Shown here piece by piece: positions 7,776-14,807 of a DNA stretch of 22,362 nucleotides. This stretch comes from CAZZEX01 sp964653285 (lineage in GTDB: Bacteria > Chloroflexota > Anaerolineae > B4-G1). The DNA is taken from the NCBI GenBank assembly GCA_964653285.1, contig CAZZEX010000083.1:1-22362 (forward strand). Reading direction: 5' to 3'. A program made the position numbers and the translations under genes. Positions within the stretch are counted from its first letter, which is position 1. Each line of letters opens with the position of its first letter. Below the pieces are notes generated by a model. That model made no database searches, was not told the DNA's origin, and worked only from the letters and a program-made list of their open reading frames with translations.

Positions 7776-9397
7776 AACCTATCCCATACCAGCAGGAGGA
7801 GGAATATCAACCATGACCATAACAGCGCCCCTGCGCCTCTCATCACTTCGTCGGCTGCCCAGAGCACGCTCAACCCCCGATCTAATGCTCCTACCACCGC
7901 GTCATAGAGCCACTCCAGGCACAACAAATCGTGCATCGCGCTGAGTAACAGTTCTATCCTGGGGTGCAAGGCTTCCTCCTGCCAGGCAAGCACTCCCCCG
8001 CAGGCGAGCGAGACCACCCACAACAACCAACCTGTCAGTCCTGGCATCGCGAATAACAAGCCCAGCGTGGGAGCCAGGACGCTGCCGACGAGAAGTGGAG
8101 GGTACAAGCCAGCCACAATCAGTAGCAGCATTGGCAATCCCATCCCGACCCCATACGCTACGGCTCTAGCCCTCCGGCCCCCTTCCCTCGCAGGGGAGGA
8201 AGGTGGCAATAGTAGCCAACGCACCAGCGATGGGACCAGGAACAGATTTCCGAGAAAAAACGCGCCTCCCCACCCCAGGTGGCCTCCCTTCGTGAGCCCG
8301 CCGATCAGGGTTGCCTCTGTCACAAAGCCCAACGTGAGAGGTGCTCCCAGCAGTGCCAACGCTCCGACCAGCGAGGGGATGCTCCACCATGGCGACTCTC
8401 GTCGCAAGCCATCGCTCAGGAACATCACTGCTCCTCCCAACACCCAGGCCACGCTGCCAGCGGCAATGACGGCTGCGGCGCTTTCCCCCGCCAGCCCGGC
8501 GGCCAGCAGCACCGCCCCGGCGACCCCCATCCCGACCCACCGCGACACGTGGCGGGGGGCCTTGCAAGACCAGGCCAGAAGACTGCCCAAGGCCAAGGTG
8601 ACTGCTGCCACGATCAGCACCCATGTGCTACCAGGAAGAAAGCCGCCATTCGCCGGGACGAGCCGGAGCCACAGTCCCCAGCCCACAACAGGGCTCAGAA
8701 AAAGCGGGGCGGCGAGAGACGGGGCGGTGCCCAGGTCGTCTGGAGCGAAGAGATGAAATGGGTACGCCCACAGCCGCAGAATGCCAGCCACTGCCCACAG
8801 CGTCAGTTGCGCACCGCTGAGAGTGATCAACGGCCACAGTTCGCTGTCTGCTCCACCGTCGGACAACAACGCCCCGCCCCAGAGGAGCAGCGTCGCTAGA
8901 CCGCCCAGGATCAAGCCACGGATAGCCGTCCGCGATGAGCCCCCAGCTGCGATGAGCCCCGCGGCCTGTAGCAGATCATAGATAGCCCAACTGATGACCA
9001 TAGTGAGAACGTTGGCCGACCATAAAACCACAAAACCGGCGGCGAGCAAAGCCAGCAACGTGGCTGCGAGTTGGGGGCGGGGCTCCTCCGTGCGACTGAG
9101 ATCTACGAGGACCGCGCCACAAGTCACCAGCGCCAGTGCTAAGGCCAAAGGCTGCATAGTGGCGTCACTCTGTAGCGCCAGCGCGGTCCCAAACAACAGC
9201 GAAGGTCGCCACAAGGAGGGAATCATTACCACCGGTTCCATCCATCTGAACGCAGGGATCAGGATGGTGGTGAGGCCAACCGCCGTCAGGGCGATGTAGC
9301 GGGTATAGGGACGAGCACGGGGCACGAGAGATAACCCAAGCGCCCCACCTGCACCCAGCAGCAACGGGATGATCGTGAGAACAGGAAACAATGGCAT
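7772..9397 (-). CDS. NuoL-like (HyfD/MrpA-like) antiporter-type membrane subunit, diverged
   Basis: A 541-residue polytopic membrane protein with about 14 hydrophobic helices and a C-terminal amphipathic-plus-hydrophobic tail (LEWLYDAVVGALDRG then a last helix), like the ends of NuoL and HyfB proteins. The recognisable core is LRLWAYPFHLFAPDDLGTAP, which lines up with the NuoL loop K-S-A-Q-F-P-L-H-T-W-L-P. In that alignment the TM7 Lys is Arg, the TM5 Glu of the WE motif is Ala (WAIYD) and the TM12 Lys is not conserved. First gene of the operon; the ATG at 9397 has no convincing Shine-Dalgarno and lies 8 bases after a perfect 10-bp hairpin. Family membership is fairly sure, the energy-coupling role is not. 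Confidence 0.7.
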   Translation of the reverse strand: MPLFPVLTIIPLLLGAGGALGLSLVPRARPYTRYIALTAVGLTTILIPAFRWMEPVVMIPSLWRPSLLFGTALALQSDATMQPLALALALVTCGAVLVDLSRTEEPRPQLAATLLALLAAGFVVLWSANVLTMVISWAIYDLLQAAGLIAAGGSSRTAIRGLILGGLATLLLWGGALLSDGGADSELWPLITLSGAQLTLWAVAGILRLWAYPFHLFAPDDLGTAPSLAAPLFLSPVVGWGLWLRLVPANGGFLPGSTWVLIVAAVTLALGSLLAWSCKAPRHVSRWVGMGVAGAVLLAAGLAGESAAAVIAAGSVAWVLGGAVMFLSDGLRRESPWWSIPSLVGALALLGAPLTLGFVTEATLIGGLTKGGHLGWGGAFFLGNLFLVPSLVRWLLLPPSSPAREGGRRARAVAYGVGMGLPMLLLIVAGLYPPLLVGSVLAPTLGLLFAMPGLTGWLLWVVSLACGGVLAWQEEALHPRIELLLSAMHDLLCLEWLYDAVVGALDRGLSVLWAADEVMRGAGALLWSWLIFLLLLVWDRL

Positions 9398-9405
9398 TGG
9401 ACATC

Positions 9406-9431
9406 AGCGTGCTGGTCACTCCCAGCACGCT
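9406..9431 (-). promoter_or_regulatory. Perfect inverted repeat at the predicted start site of the membrane operon
   Basis: AGCGTGCTGG and CCAGCACGCT are exact 10-bp arms with a 6-base loop. It begins at about +1 of the predicted promoter and ends 8 bases before the ATG. It could be an operator for a dimeric regulator or a 5'-terminal mRNA hairpin. Confidence 0.6.
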
Positions 9432-9436
9432 TTGTT

Positions 9437-9465
9437 ATTCTAACACACAAGGGGAGAGGCTGCAA
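9437..9465 (-). promoter_or_regulatory. Sigma70 promoter for the membrane-subunit operon
   Basis: On the minus strand, TTGCAG (9465-9460) and TAGAAT (9442-9437) are 17 bp apart. The expected start near 9430 coincides with the first base of the inverted repeat. Confidence 0.65.
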
Positions 9466-9511
9466 ACAGAGACTTTTTCAGATTTCCTCTCCCACACACA
9501 GTCCCACACAC

Positions 9512-9545
9512 AGCGAGGCCCCGAGTGCGCACCCGAGGCCTCGCT
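9512..9545 (-). terminator. Probable rpoD terminator hairpin
   Basis: Exact 9-bp arms AGCGAGGCC / GGCCTCGCT around a 16-base loop, located 52 bp past the rpoD stop and before the next promoter. It lacks a clear U-run, so it may need Rho or act as a 3' stabiliser. Confidence 0.5.
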
Positions 9546-9596
9546 CCGTGGTCTAGTGGTGGTCTGGTGAGTGTGGCCGCCAGCAGCAGCAGGCCG

Positions 9597-10784
<1,188 letters not shown>

Positions 10785-10888
10785 CTTTCGCTCAGTGATT
10801 TAAGGAGCACCATGCTTGACGTCTACAGGTCAGGCAGTGTGCTCCCGTGCTCGATCGGGTAGCGGCATGAATGTCTCTGCCAAATGTT

Positions 10889-10918
10889 ACTATACCACAT
10901 TTCCGTGGGACTTGTCAA
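10889..10918 (-). promoter_or_regulatory. Sigma70 promoter for rpoD
   Basis: On the minus strand, TTGACA (10918-10913) and TATAGT (10894-10889) are 18 bp apart. The leader is about 100 bases and contains long-range inverted arms GGAGCAC (10804-10810) and GTGCTCC (10839-10845). Confidence 0.7.
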
Positions 10919-10987
10919 CCCCCAAAATCATCTTTACCTTTCCAGGATGTTATCAGCGTCACATTGTCACCCCAGCCCGTGCACGTA

Positions 10988-11016
10988 TTGACATCTCTGT
11001 GCCTGTAGGCTATACT
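10988..11016 (+). promoter_or_regulatory. Sigma70 promoter for the UPF0173 hydrolase unit
   Basis: TTGACA (10988-10993), 17-bp spacer, TATACT (11011-11016). It places the transcript start near 11023, which rules out in-frame start codons upstream and supports ATG 11076. Confidence 0.75.
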
Positions 11017-11075
11017 TGTCCATGCCAGAGGTTACATATCAGTTATTGCGCTCAACAAGTATGAGGAGGAAGAAA

Positions 11076-11759
11076 ATGACCATCAAACTGACCTGGTACG
11101 GACACTCTGCTTTCGCTCTGAACGTCGGGGGCACACAAGTCCTGGTGGATCCATTCCTCACCGGCAACCCCTTCACCCCCATCTCGGCCGATGTAGTCGA
11201 GGCAGACTACATCCTGGTCACCCATGGCCACGGCGATCACATCGGCGACACAGTCGCCATCGCCAAACGCACCAGGGCACTGGTCATCTCCAACTTCGAG
11301 ATCTGCAACTGGCTCCAGGCCCAGGGTGTGCCCCGCACTCATGCCCAGCACATCGGCGGCGGGTTTCAGCATCCCTTTGGTTATCTTAAGTTGACCATCG
11401 CCCATCATGGCTCTGGCCTGCCTGACGGCTCTTATGGCGGCAACCCTTGCGGGCTGCTGCTGACCGCCGAGGACAAGAAGATCTACCTGGCCGGCGACAC
11501 CGAGCTCTTCTACAGTATGCGCCTCATCGGCGAGGAGGGGATTGATCTGGCCGCCCTGCCCATCGGAGACAACTTCACGATGGGACCGGACGATGCGCTA
11601 CGGGCGGTTAGGTTGATCGAGCCCCGGGTCGTCATCCCCACCCACTACGACACATTTGACGTCATTGCGCAGGACCCCCACGCCTGGGCCGAGCGTGTGC
11701 GAGCCGCAACGTCCGCCGAACCGGTCGTGCTCAAACCCGGTGAGTATTACGAATTATAA
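11076..11759 (+). CDS. UPF0173-type metal-dependent hydrolase (metallo-beta-lactamase fold)
   Basis: A 227-residue cytoplasmic hydrolase of the UPF0173/YtkL family, whose substrate is not established. The metal-binding motif HXHXDH is at residues 50-55 (THGHGDHIGD). It is followed by IAHHGSG, the LAGDTELF metal-bridging Asp and the last His in PTHYDTF. Opening strands KLTWYGHSAF and VLVDPFLTGNPF are family signatures. The length is that of a complete single-domain member. ATG 11076 was chosen over an in-frame ATG at 11016 because GAGGAGGAAG lies just upstream and the -10 element overlaps 11016. It leads a plus-strand run, with a 71-bp gap before the next gene. Confidence 0.93.
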   Translation: MTIKLTWYGHSAFALNVGGTQVLVDPFLTGNPFTPISADVVEADYILVTHGHGDHIGDTVAIAKRTRALVISNFEICNWLQAQGVPRTHAQHIGGGFQHPFGYLKLTIAHHGSGLPDGSYGGNPCGLLLTAEDKKIYLAGDTELFYSMRLIGEEGIDLAALPIGDNFTMGPDDALRAVRLIEPRVVIPTHYDTFDVIAQDPHAWAERVRAATSAEPVVLKPGEYYEL

Positions 11760-11776
11760 GTGTCGCCTTGCCGCCT

Positions 11777-11802
11777 CGTCTACTTGTCTACCTATCTACT
11801 CG
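11777..11802 (+). repeat. 8-bp tandem repeat, three units (array A)
   Basis: GTCTACTT, GTCTACCT and ATCTACTC in tandem. Its reverse complement belongs to the same family as the array at 12529-12565. It lies about 28 bp before the next gene. Confidence 0.55.
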
Positions 11803-11830
11803 CACAGGCGTTCTTACAGGAGATTGGGCC

Positions 11831-12322
11831 ATGAACGATCAGGTTGTCGCACGCACCGTGGAGATCCTGGAGACTGACCCCGACTTCTTCGTGCCGGTCA
11901 AGAAAGTGTGGCTGATGCTCCAAGGAGAGGGCCTGGCGCTGGACGTCGAACTAGAGAATTTCCACCACGTGCTCGCGGACGATGAGCGCTTCGAGTTCAC
12001 GCCTGGCGTGGATCACAAGGAGGGATTCGAGGATGAACCGGAGTTCGCGGAGGAGATGGAACGGGAGATGGAGGCGCTGGGCTTCTACAGCGGCCCGCGC
12101 GTCAAGTTGGTCTCCCGAGAGGTGACAGCCGAGGACGTGTTCACCGCCATGGCCCGCAGTTTGACACGGATGAACGAGGCGCTCCAAGATGCATGGGAGA
12201 CACGCCCCGAGGACGATCAAGAGCTCGAAGGCCAACTCCTTGACATCCTCGCCGCCGGGCAGAGGTTGGAGCGGGAAGTCCATGAACTCATCGAGTGGCA
12301 GGAAGAGGGGGACGAGGAATAA
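11831..12322 (+). CDS. Acidic protein of unknown function
   Basis: A 163-residue soluble, strongly acidic protein. Residues 1-60 (VARTVEILETDPDFFVPVKK, then LENFHHVLADDERFEFTPG) have the look of a small winged-helix domain such as those at the N-terminus of RNA polymerase delta-type proteins. Residues about 95-163 form two predicted amphipathic helices rich in Glu and Leu, ending EWQEEGDEE. ATG 11831 follows AGGAG by 9 bases; an in-frame upstream ATG at 11768 lacks such a site and lies over the repeat. No catalytic motif is visible. The winged-helix suggestion is by eye and weak. Composition, intact frame and ribosome-binding site support a real gene. Confidence 0.75.
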   Translation: MNDQVVARTVEILETDPDFFVPVKKVWLMLQGEGLALDVELENFHHVLADDERFEFTPGVDHKEGFEDEPEFAEEMEREMEALGFYSGPRVKLVSREVTAEDVFTAMARSLTRMNEALQDAWETRPEDDQELEGQLLDILAAGQRLEREVHELIEWQEEGDEE

Positions 12323-12325
12323 CCC

Positions 12326-12549
12326 GTGGCCACCATCTTCATGAAGTGGCCAGTGACCGCTGCTCTCGTTGGTCTCTCCCTGTTCTACGCTGTGGTGTTG
12401 CCCTGGCTGCCGGGCCACGATGGACTGGCCAAGAGTGTGCCGCTCGTGTTCATTTGCGGGGCGAGCAGGCCAATTGGGTATGGGAGGGAGCGATCGGGGC
12501 CGTGCTGTTGGCGGTCTACCTGATAGGTGGTAGATTGGTAGACTGGTAA
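12326..12549 (+). pseudogene. Small two-helix membrane protein, frame broken
   Basis: From GTG 12326 (GAGGAA upstream, inside the end of the previous gene) the frame encodes MATIFMKWPVTAALVGLSLF and a first membrane helix, then PGHDGLAKSVPLVF. Near the G-run at 12456-12461 the hydrophobic continuation moves to the -1 frame, giving EQANWVWEGAIGAVLLAVYL, a second helix, and GGRLVDW before TAA at 12547-12549. One extra G would join both halves into about 75 residues. This may be a true frameshift mutation, an assembly error, or less likely recoding, since no classic slippery heptamer is seen. Its position just before a ferredoxin suggests a membrane anchor, which is inference only. Confidence 0.4.
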
Positions 12550-12565
12550 ATTGGTAGGTTGGTGG
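12529..12565 (+). repeat. 8-bp tandem repeat, four and a half units (array B)
   Basis: GGTAGATT, GGTAGACT, GGTAAATT, GGTAGGTT and GGTGG. It forms the end of the broken membrane-protein gene and runs to within 1 bp of the ferredoxin ATG, so it supplies the only purine-rich ribosome-binding candidate. Confidence 0.7.
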
Positions 12566-12566
12566 A

Positions 12567-12806
12567 ATGAGTTTCCAAGAGTCGCTGCTCGAACACGTAG
12601 AGTTGGCCCGCAAACTACGCTATCTGCGCATCTACTTCGATCCTGACCGCTGCGTGGGCGATTGGACTTGCTACGAGGTCTGTCCGGTGGGCTGCTGGGC
12701 ATCGGACCGGGAACGCCGCAAAGCGGTCTTTCACGACGCGCAGCGGTGTATCGCCTGCGGTGCCTGCGTGTTGCAATGTCCGGGAGGAGCAATCGAACTA
12801 CGATAA
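12567..12806 (+). CDS. Ferredoxin-like protein with one Asp-substituted cluster motif
   Basis: A 79-residue low-potential electron carrier of the two-cluster bacterial ferredoxin type. The second motif is canonical: C61-X2-C64-X2-C67-X3-C71-P (CIACGACVLQCP). The first reads C29-X2-D32-X2-C35-X3-C39-P (CVGDWTCYEVCP), with Asp where the second Cys would be, as in Pyrococcus furiosus ferredoxin where Asp14 ligates the cluster. An extra Cys43 follows. The N-terminal 25 residues are a helix rich in Leu and Arg. It follows the broken membrane gene and precedes the MFS transporter gene by 27 bp. Redox partners are not apparent from the neighbours. Confidence 0.85.
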   Translation: MSFQESLLEHVELARKLRYLRIYFDPDRCVGDWTCYEVCPVGCWASDRERRKAVFHDAQRCIACGACVLQCPGGAIELR

Positions 12807-12833
12807 CCCAGCGTACAGAAGGAGGTGCAAACG

Positions 12834-14288
12834 ATGAAACGCATTATCCGCTGGTATGACTACATCACGGTCAACATCTACTGGCTGGGGCTGACGACGG
12901 TCGCGCAGAGCAATGGGCTCATCGTGCCCCTGCTGGTACAGAAGTTCGTTGGCCCCGAGCAGCAAGGCACCGCCTTCGGTAGCCTGCGCCTCTACACCCT
13001 GATGGCCGCCCTATTGGTCCAGGCGCTGATGGGTATGCTTTCGGACCGCAGCACCCTGCGCTGGGGACGGCGACGCCCATTTATCCTGGTTGGCACGTTG
13101 CTGAACATGGCGTGTATGATTGCCATCGGGGCATCCACCGGCTACTGGTTCCTGTTCGGGGCAGTGGTACTCTCGCAGTTTGCCTCTAACATCGCCCACG
13201 GCGCGGAGCAGGGACTGATCCCCGACCTGGTGCCGGAAGACCGTCGTGGCCGCTTCTCCGGCGTGAAGTCCACCATGGAACTCCTACCGGTTATCATCGT
13301 CGCCCTCACTGTCGGCAAACTGATTGCAGCAGGACAGATGTGGGCCGGCATCCTGGTGGCAATCGGTATCCTGTTCCTGAGTATGGCCACCACCATGTTC
13401 GTTCGCGAAGAGCCGCTGCGCGAACCTCCCGGTCCCCTGGATTGGGAACCGTTCGGACGCCTCGTGGCGATGACGTTGGTCTTTATGGTAGTCATTTTGG
13501 GCCTGGGGGAGAGCGTCAAGGGAATAGGCAAACTCCTGGGCCACACAAATTCGGTGACCACACTCTTGATCGTGATGGGAGTCACGGGGCTGCTGGCGAT
13601 GGGGACCGCCGTCGTCGTGGGCGTGTGGGCCAGCGTGCGCATCAGCATCGGTTCCGAGGCAGCACGCCGTTACCCCTCCTTCGCCTGGTGGGTGATCAAC
13701 CGGCTGGCCTTCCTCGTTGGAACCACAAACCTCTCCGGTTTCGCGGTTTACTTCCTTCAGGCCCGGCTGGGCCTGAAAGGAGAGGCCGCCGCGGGGCCAG
13801 CCTCGCAACTGATGATGATGGTCGGCATCCTGATCCTGCTGTGCGCACTGCCAAGTGGCTGGCTCGCCGACCGGATCGGGCGCAAGCGACTGGTGGCACT
13901 CAGTGGTATCGCGGCCGCACTGGGCACATTGGTGCTCGTCCTGGCCCCCAACATGAGCGTGATATACGTGGGCGGGTGTATCATCGGCGCTGCCACGGGA
14001 ATGTTCTTCACGACTAACTGGGCACTGGGAACAGACGTGGTGCCCCGAGAGGAGGCCGGACGTTACCTCGGTATCTCCAACCTGGCCGGGGCGGGCGCAG
14101 GGGCAGTGGGCTCCTACATTGGAGGCCCCATAGCGGATTACTTTACTGTTCACGTCCCCCAATCGCCAGAAATAGGCTACTTGCTCATTTTTGCCATCTA
14201 CGCAGTGCTGTTCCTCCTCTCTGCCCTTGCTCTGATTCGAGTAAAGGAAACCTGGCAGACTAATTCTGAGGGCTCTCTCTCCATCTAA
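12834..14288 (+). CDS. MFS transporter, GPH/SLC45 sugar-transporter-like
   Basis: A 484-residue major facilitator protein with 12 predicted helices. The loop between helices 2 and 3 is MGMLSDRSTLRWGRRRPFIL, the D-R-x-x-R-x-G-R-R-R-P-F form typical of the GPH cation symporters and SLC45 sucrose-type carriers. The second-half counterpart is GWLADRIGRKRLVALSG. A central hydrophilic loop with REEPLREPPGPLDWEPFG separates the two six-helix bundles. ATG 12834 is preferred over in-frame GTG 12825 because AGGAGG lies 8 bases before it. The substrate cannot be read from sequence; sugar with a cation is the family expectation. It is the last gene before the origin region. Confidence 0.88.
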   Translation: MKRIIRWYDYITVNIYWLGLTTVAQSNGLIVPLLVQKFVGPEQQGTAFGSLRLYTLMAALLVQALMGMLSDRSTLRWGRRRPFILVGTLLNMACMIAIGASTGYWFLFGAVVLSQFASNIAHGAEQGLIPDLVPEDRRGRFSGVKSTMELLPVIIVALTVGKLIAAGQMWAGILVAIGILFLSMATTMFVREEPLREPPGPLDWEPFGRLVAMTLVFMVVILGLGESVKGIGKLLGHTNSVTTLLIVMGVTGLLAMGTAVVVGVWASVRISIGSEAARRYPSFAWWVINRLAFLVGTTNLSGFAVYFLQARLGLKGEAAAGPASQLMMMVGILILLCALPSGWLADRIGRKRLVALSGIAAALGTLVLVLAPNMSVIYVGGCIIGAATGMFFTTNWALGTDVVPREEAGRYLGISNLAGAGAGAVGSYIGGPIADYFTVHVPQSPEIGYLLIFAIYAVLFLLSALALIRVKETWQTNSEGSLSI

Positions 14289-14383
14289 ATGTTGGCTGAG
14301 AATTGTTTTGGGTTACCTGTGCTGAAATGACTAACCGCAAATAGAGAATGAATCAACAACATTGACGTATGTTATGACTGATA

Positions 14384-14395
14384 TAATAGTAGTAG
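14384..14395 (+). promoter_or_regulatory. DnaA-trio-like element
   Basis: TAATAGTAGTAG reads as four 5'-(T/A)A(G/A)-3' triplets, the known DnaA-trio form. It is followed at its 3' side by a G-rich stretch, as in Bacillus subtilis. The nearest good DnaA box is about 110 bp away, farther than usual. Confidence 0.4.
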
Positions 14396-14415
14396 CAGGG
14401 CAGGGGAAAGTGGGG

Positions 14416-14429
14416 AGAATGTACATTCT
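14416..14429. repeat. 14-bp perfect palindrome in the origin region
   Basis: AGAATGTACATTCT is fully self-complementary with no loop, a form typical of a dimeric protein-binding site. The binding protein is unknown. Confidence 0.5.
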
Positions 14430-14503
14430 GATTTTGGACAGTCCTAAATGTGGTAGGTGGGCATCTTCTTGGCTGCAAATGCGGGGGTTTTGGGCGGAAT
14501 ACG

Positions 14504-14527
14504 TTGTCCACAATCAGATGTGGATAG
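14504..14527. promoter_or_regulatory. Pair of opposed DnaA boxes
   Basis: TTGTCCACA (14504-14512, plus) and TGTGGATAG (14519-14527, a minus-strand box) each differ by one base from TTATCCACA. They face each other across 6 bp. Confidence 0.7.
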
Positions 14528-14630
14528 CGTAGGAGAAAACGAGATATGCCTTGGAGGCGGTTGGCTGCTTAACCAACTGCCTCTTGTGTGTTAAAGACGT
14601 CGCTCTATTCCAGGTTATTCCAGGCGGAGG

Positions 14631-14680
14631 TTATCCACAGGCCACGCTTGTTATCCACAGAAAACGGGAAGTTATCCACA
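14631..14680 (+). promoter_or_regulatory. Three perfect DnaA boxes in tandem
   Basis: TTATCCACA occurs at 14631-14639, 14651-14659 and 14672-14680. All are in the same orientation with start-to-start spacing of 20 and 21 bp, so they lie on the same face of the helix. Confidence 0.9.
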
Positions 14681-14717
14681 TGTGCCACGCTCTGATAGGT
14701 GCCGCAGACCCATCGTT

Positions 14718-14735
14718 CCCCCCACATATGGGGGG
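14718..14735. repeat. GC-rich hairpin between DnaA boxes
   Basis: CCCCCCA-CATA-TGGGGGG has exact 7-bp arms with a 4-base loop, between the box cluster and the dnaA stop. It could end dnaA transcription or act as an origin structure; no U-run follows. Confidence 0.45.
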
Positions 14736-14766
14736 CTGCAAGAGCGCAGAGGCCAGAAATGGGAGC

Positions 14767-14775
14767 TGTGGATAT
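14767..14775 (-). promoter_or_regulatory. DnaA box near the dnaA stop
   Basis: TGTGGATAT is a minus-strand box with one mismatch to TTATCCACA. A weaker match, TGTGGAAAC, lies at 14787-14795. Confidence 0.6.
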
Positions 14776-14807
14776 TAACGGGGGACTGTGGAAACCAGGG
14801 GGGACAG

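Larger units (their letters stand above)
14289..14807. other. oriC: Probable chromosomal replication origin (oriC)
   Basis: A 519-bp gene-free stretch next to the 3' end of dnaA. The first ~110 bp are AT-rich and suited to unwinding, ending in a DnaA-trio-like string at 14384-14395. The rest carries a cluster of DnaA boxes (see separate entries), a 14-bp palindrome and a GC hairpin. No plausible gene on either strand: the short frames here lack ribosome-binding sites and overlap the boxes. The combination of dnaA, phased perfect boxes and an AT-rich segment makes an origin likely; it has not been shown to function. Confidence 0.8.

Noticed and set aside
5659..9397. Respiratory complex I operon
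   Set aside because: Only three antiporter-like subunits are present; the catalytic and connecting subunits are absent and key residues are changed.
13284..14162. Minus-strand open frame of 292 codons
   Set aside because: It is antisense to the MFS transporter, with His/Asp/Gln-rich composition unlike a real protein.
14362..14387. Promoter TTGACG with TATAAT in the origin
   Set aside because: The spacer is only 14 bp, too short for sigma70; at best an extended -10, and AT-rich origin sequence gives such matches by chance.
14551..14778. Small plus-strand frames in the origin region
   Set aside because: They overlap the DnaA boxes, lack ribosome-binding sites and show no protein-like composition.
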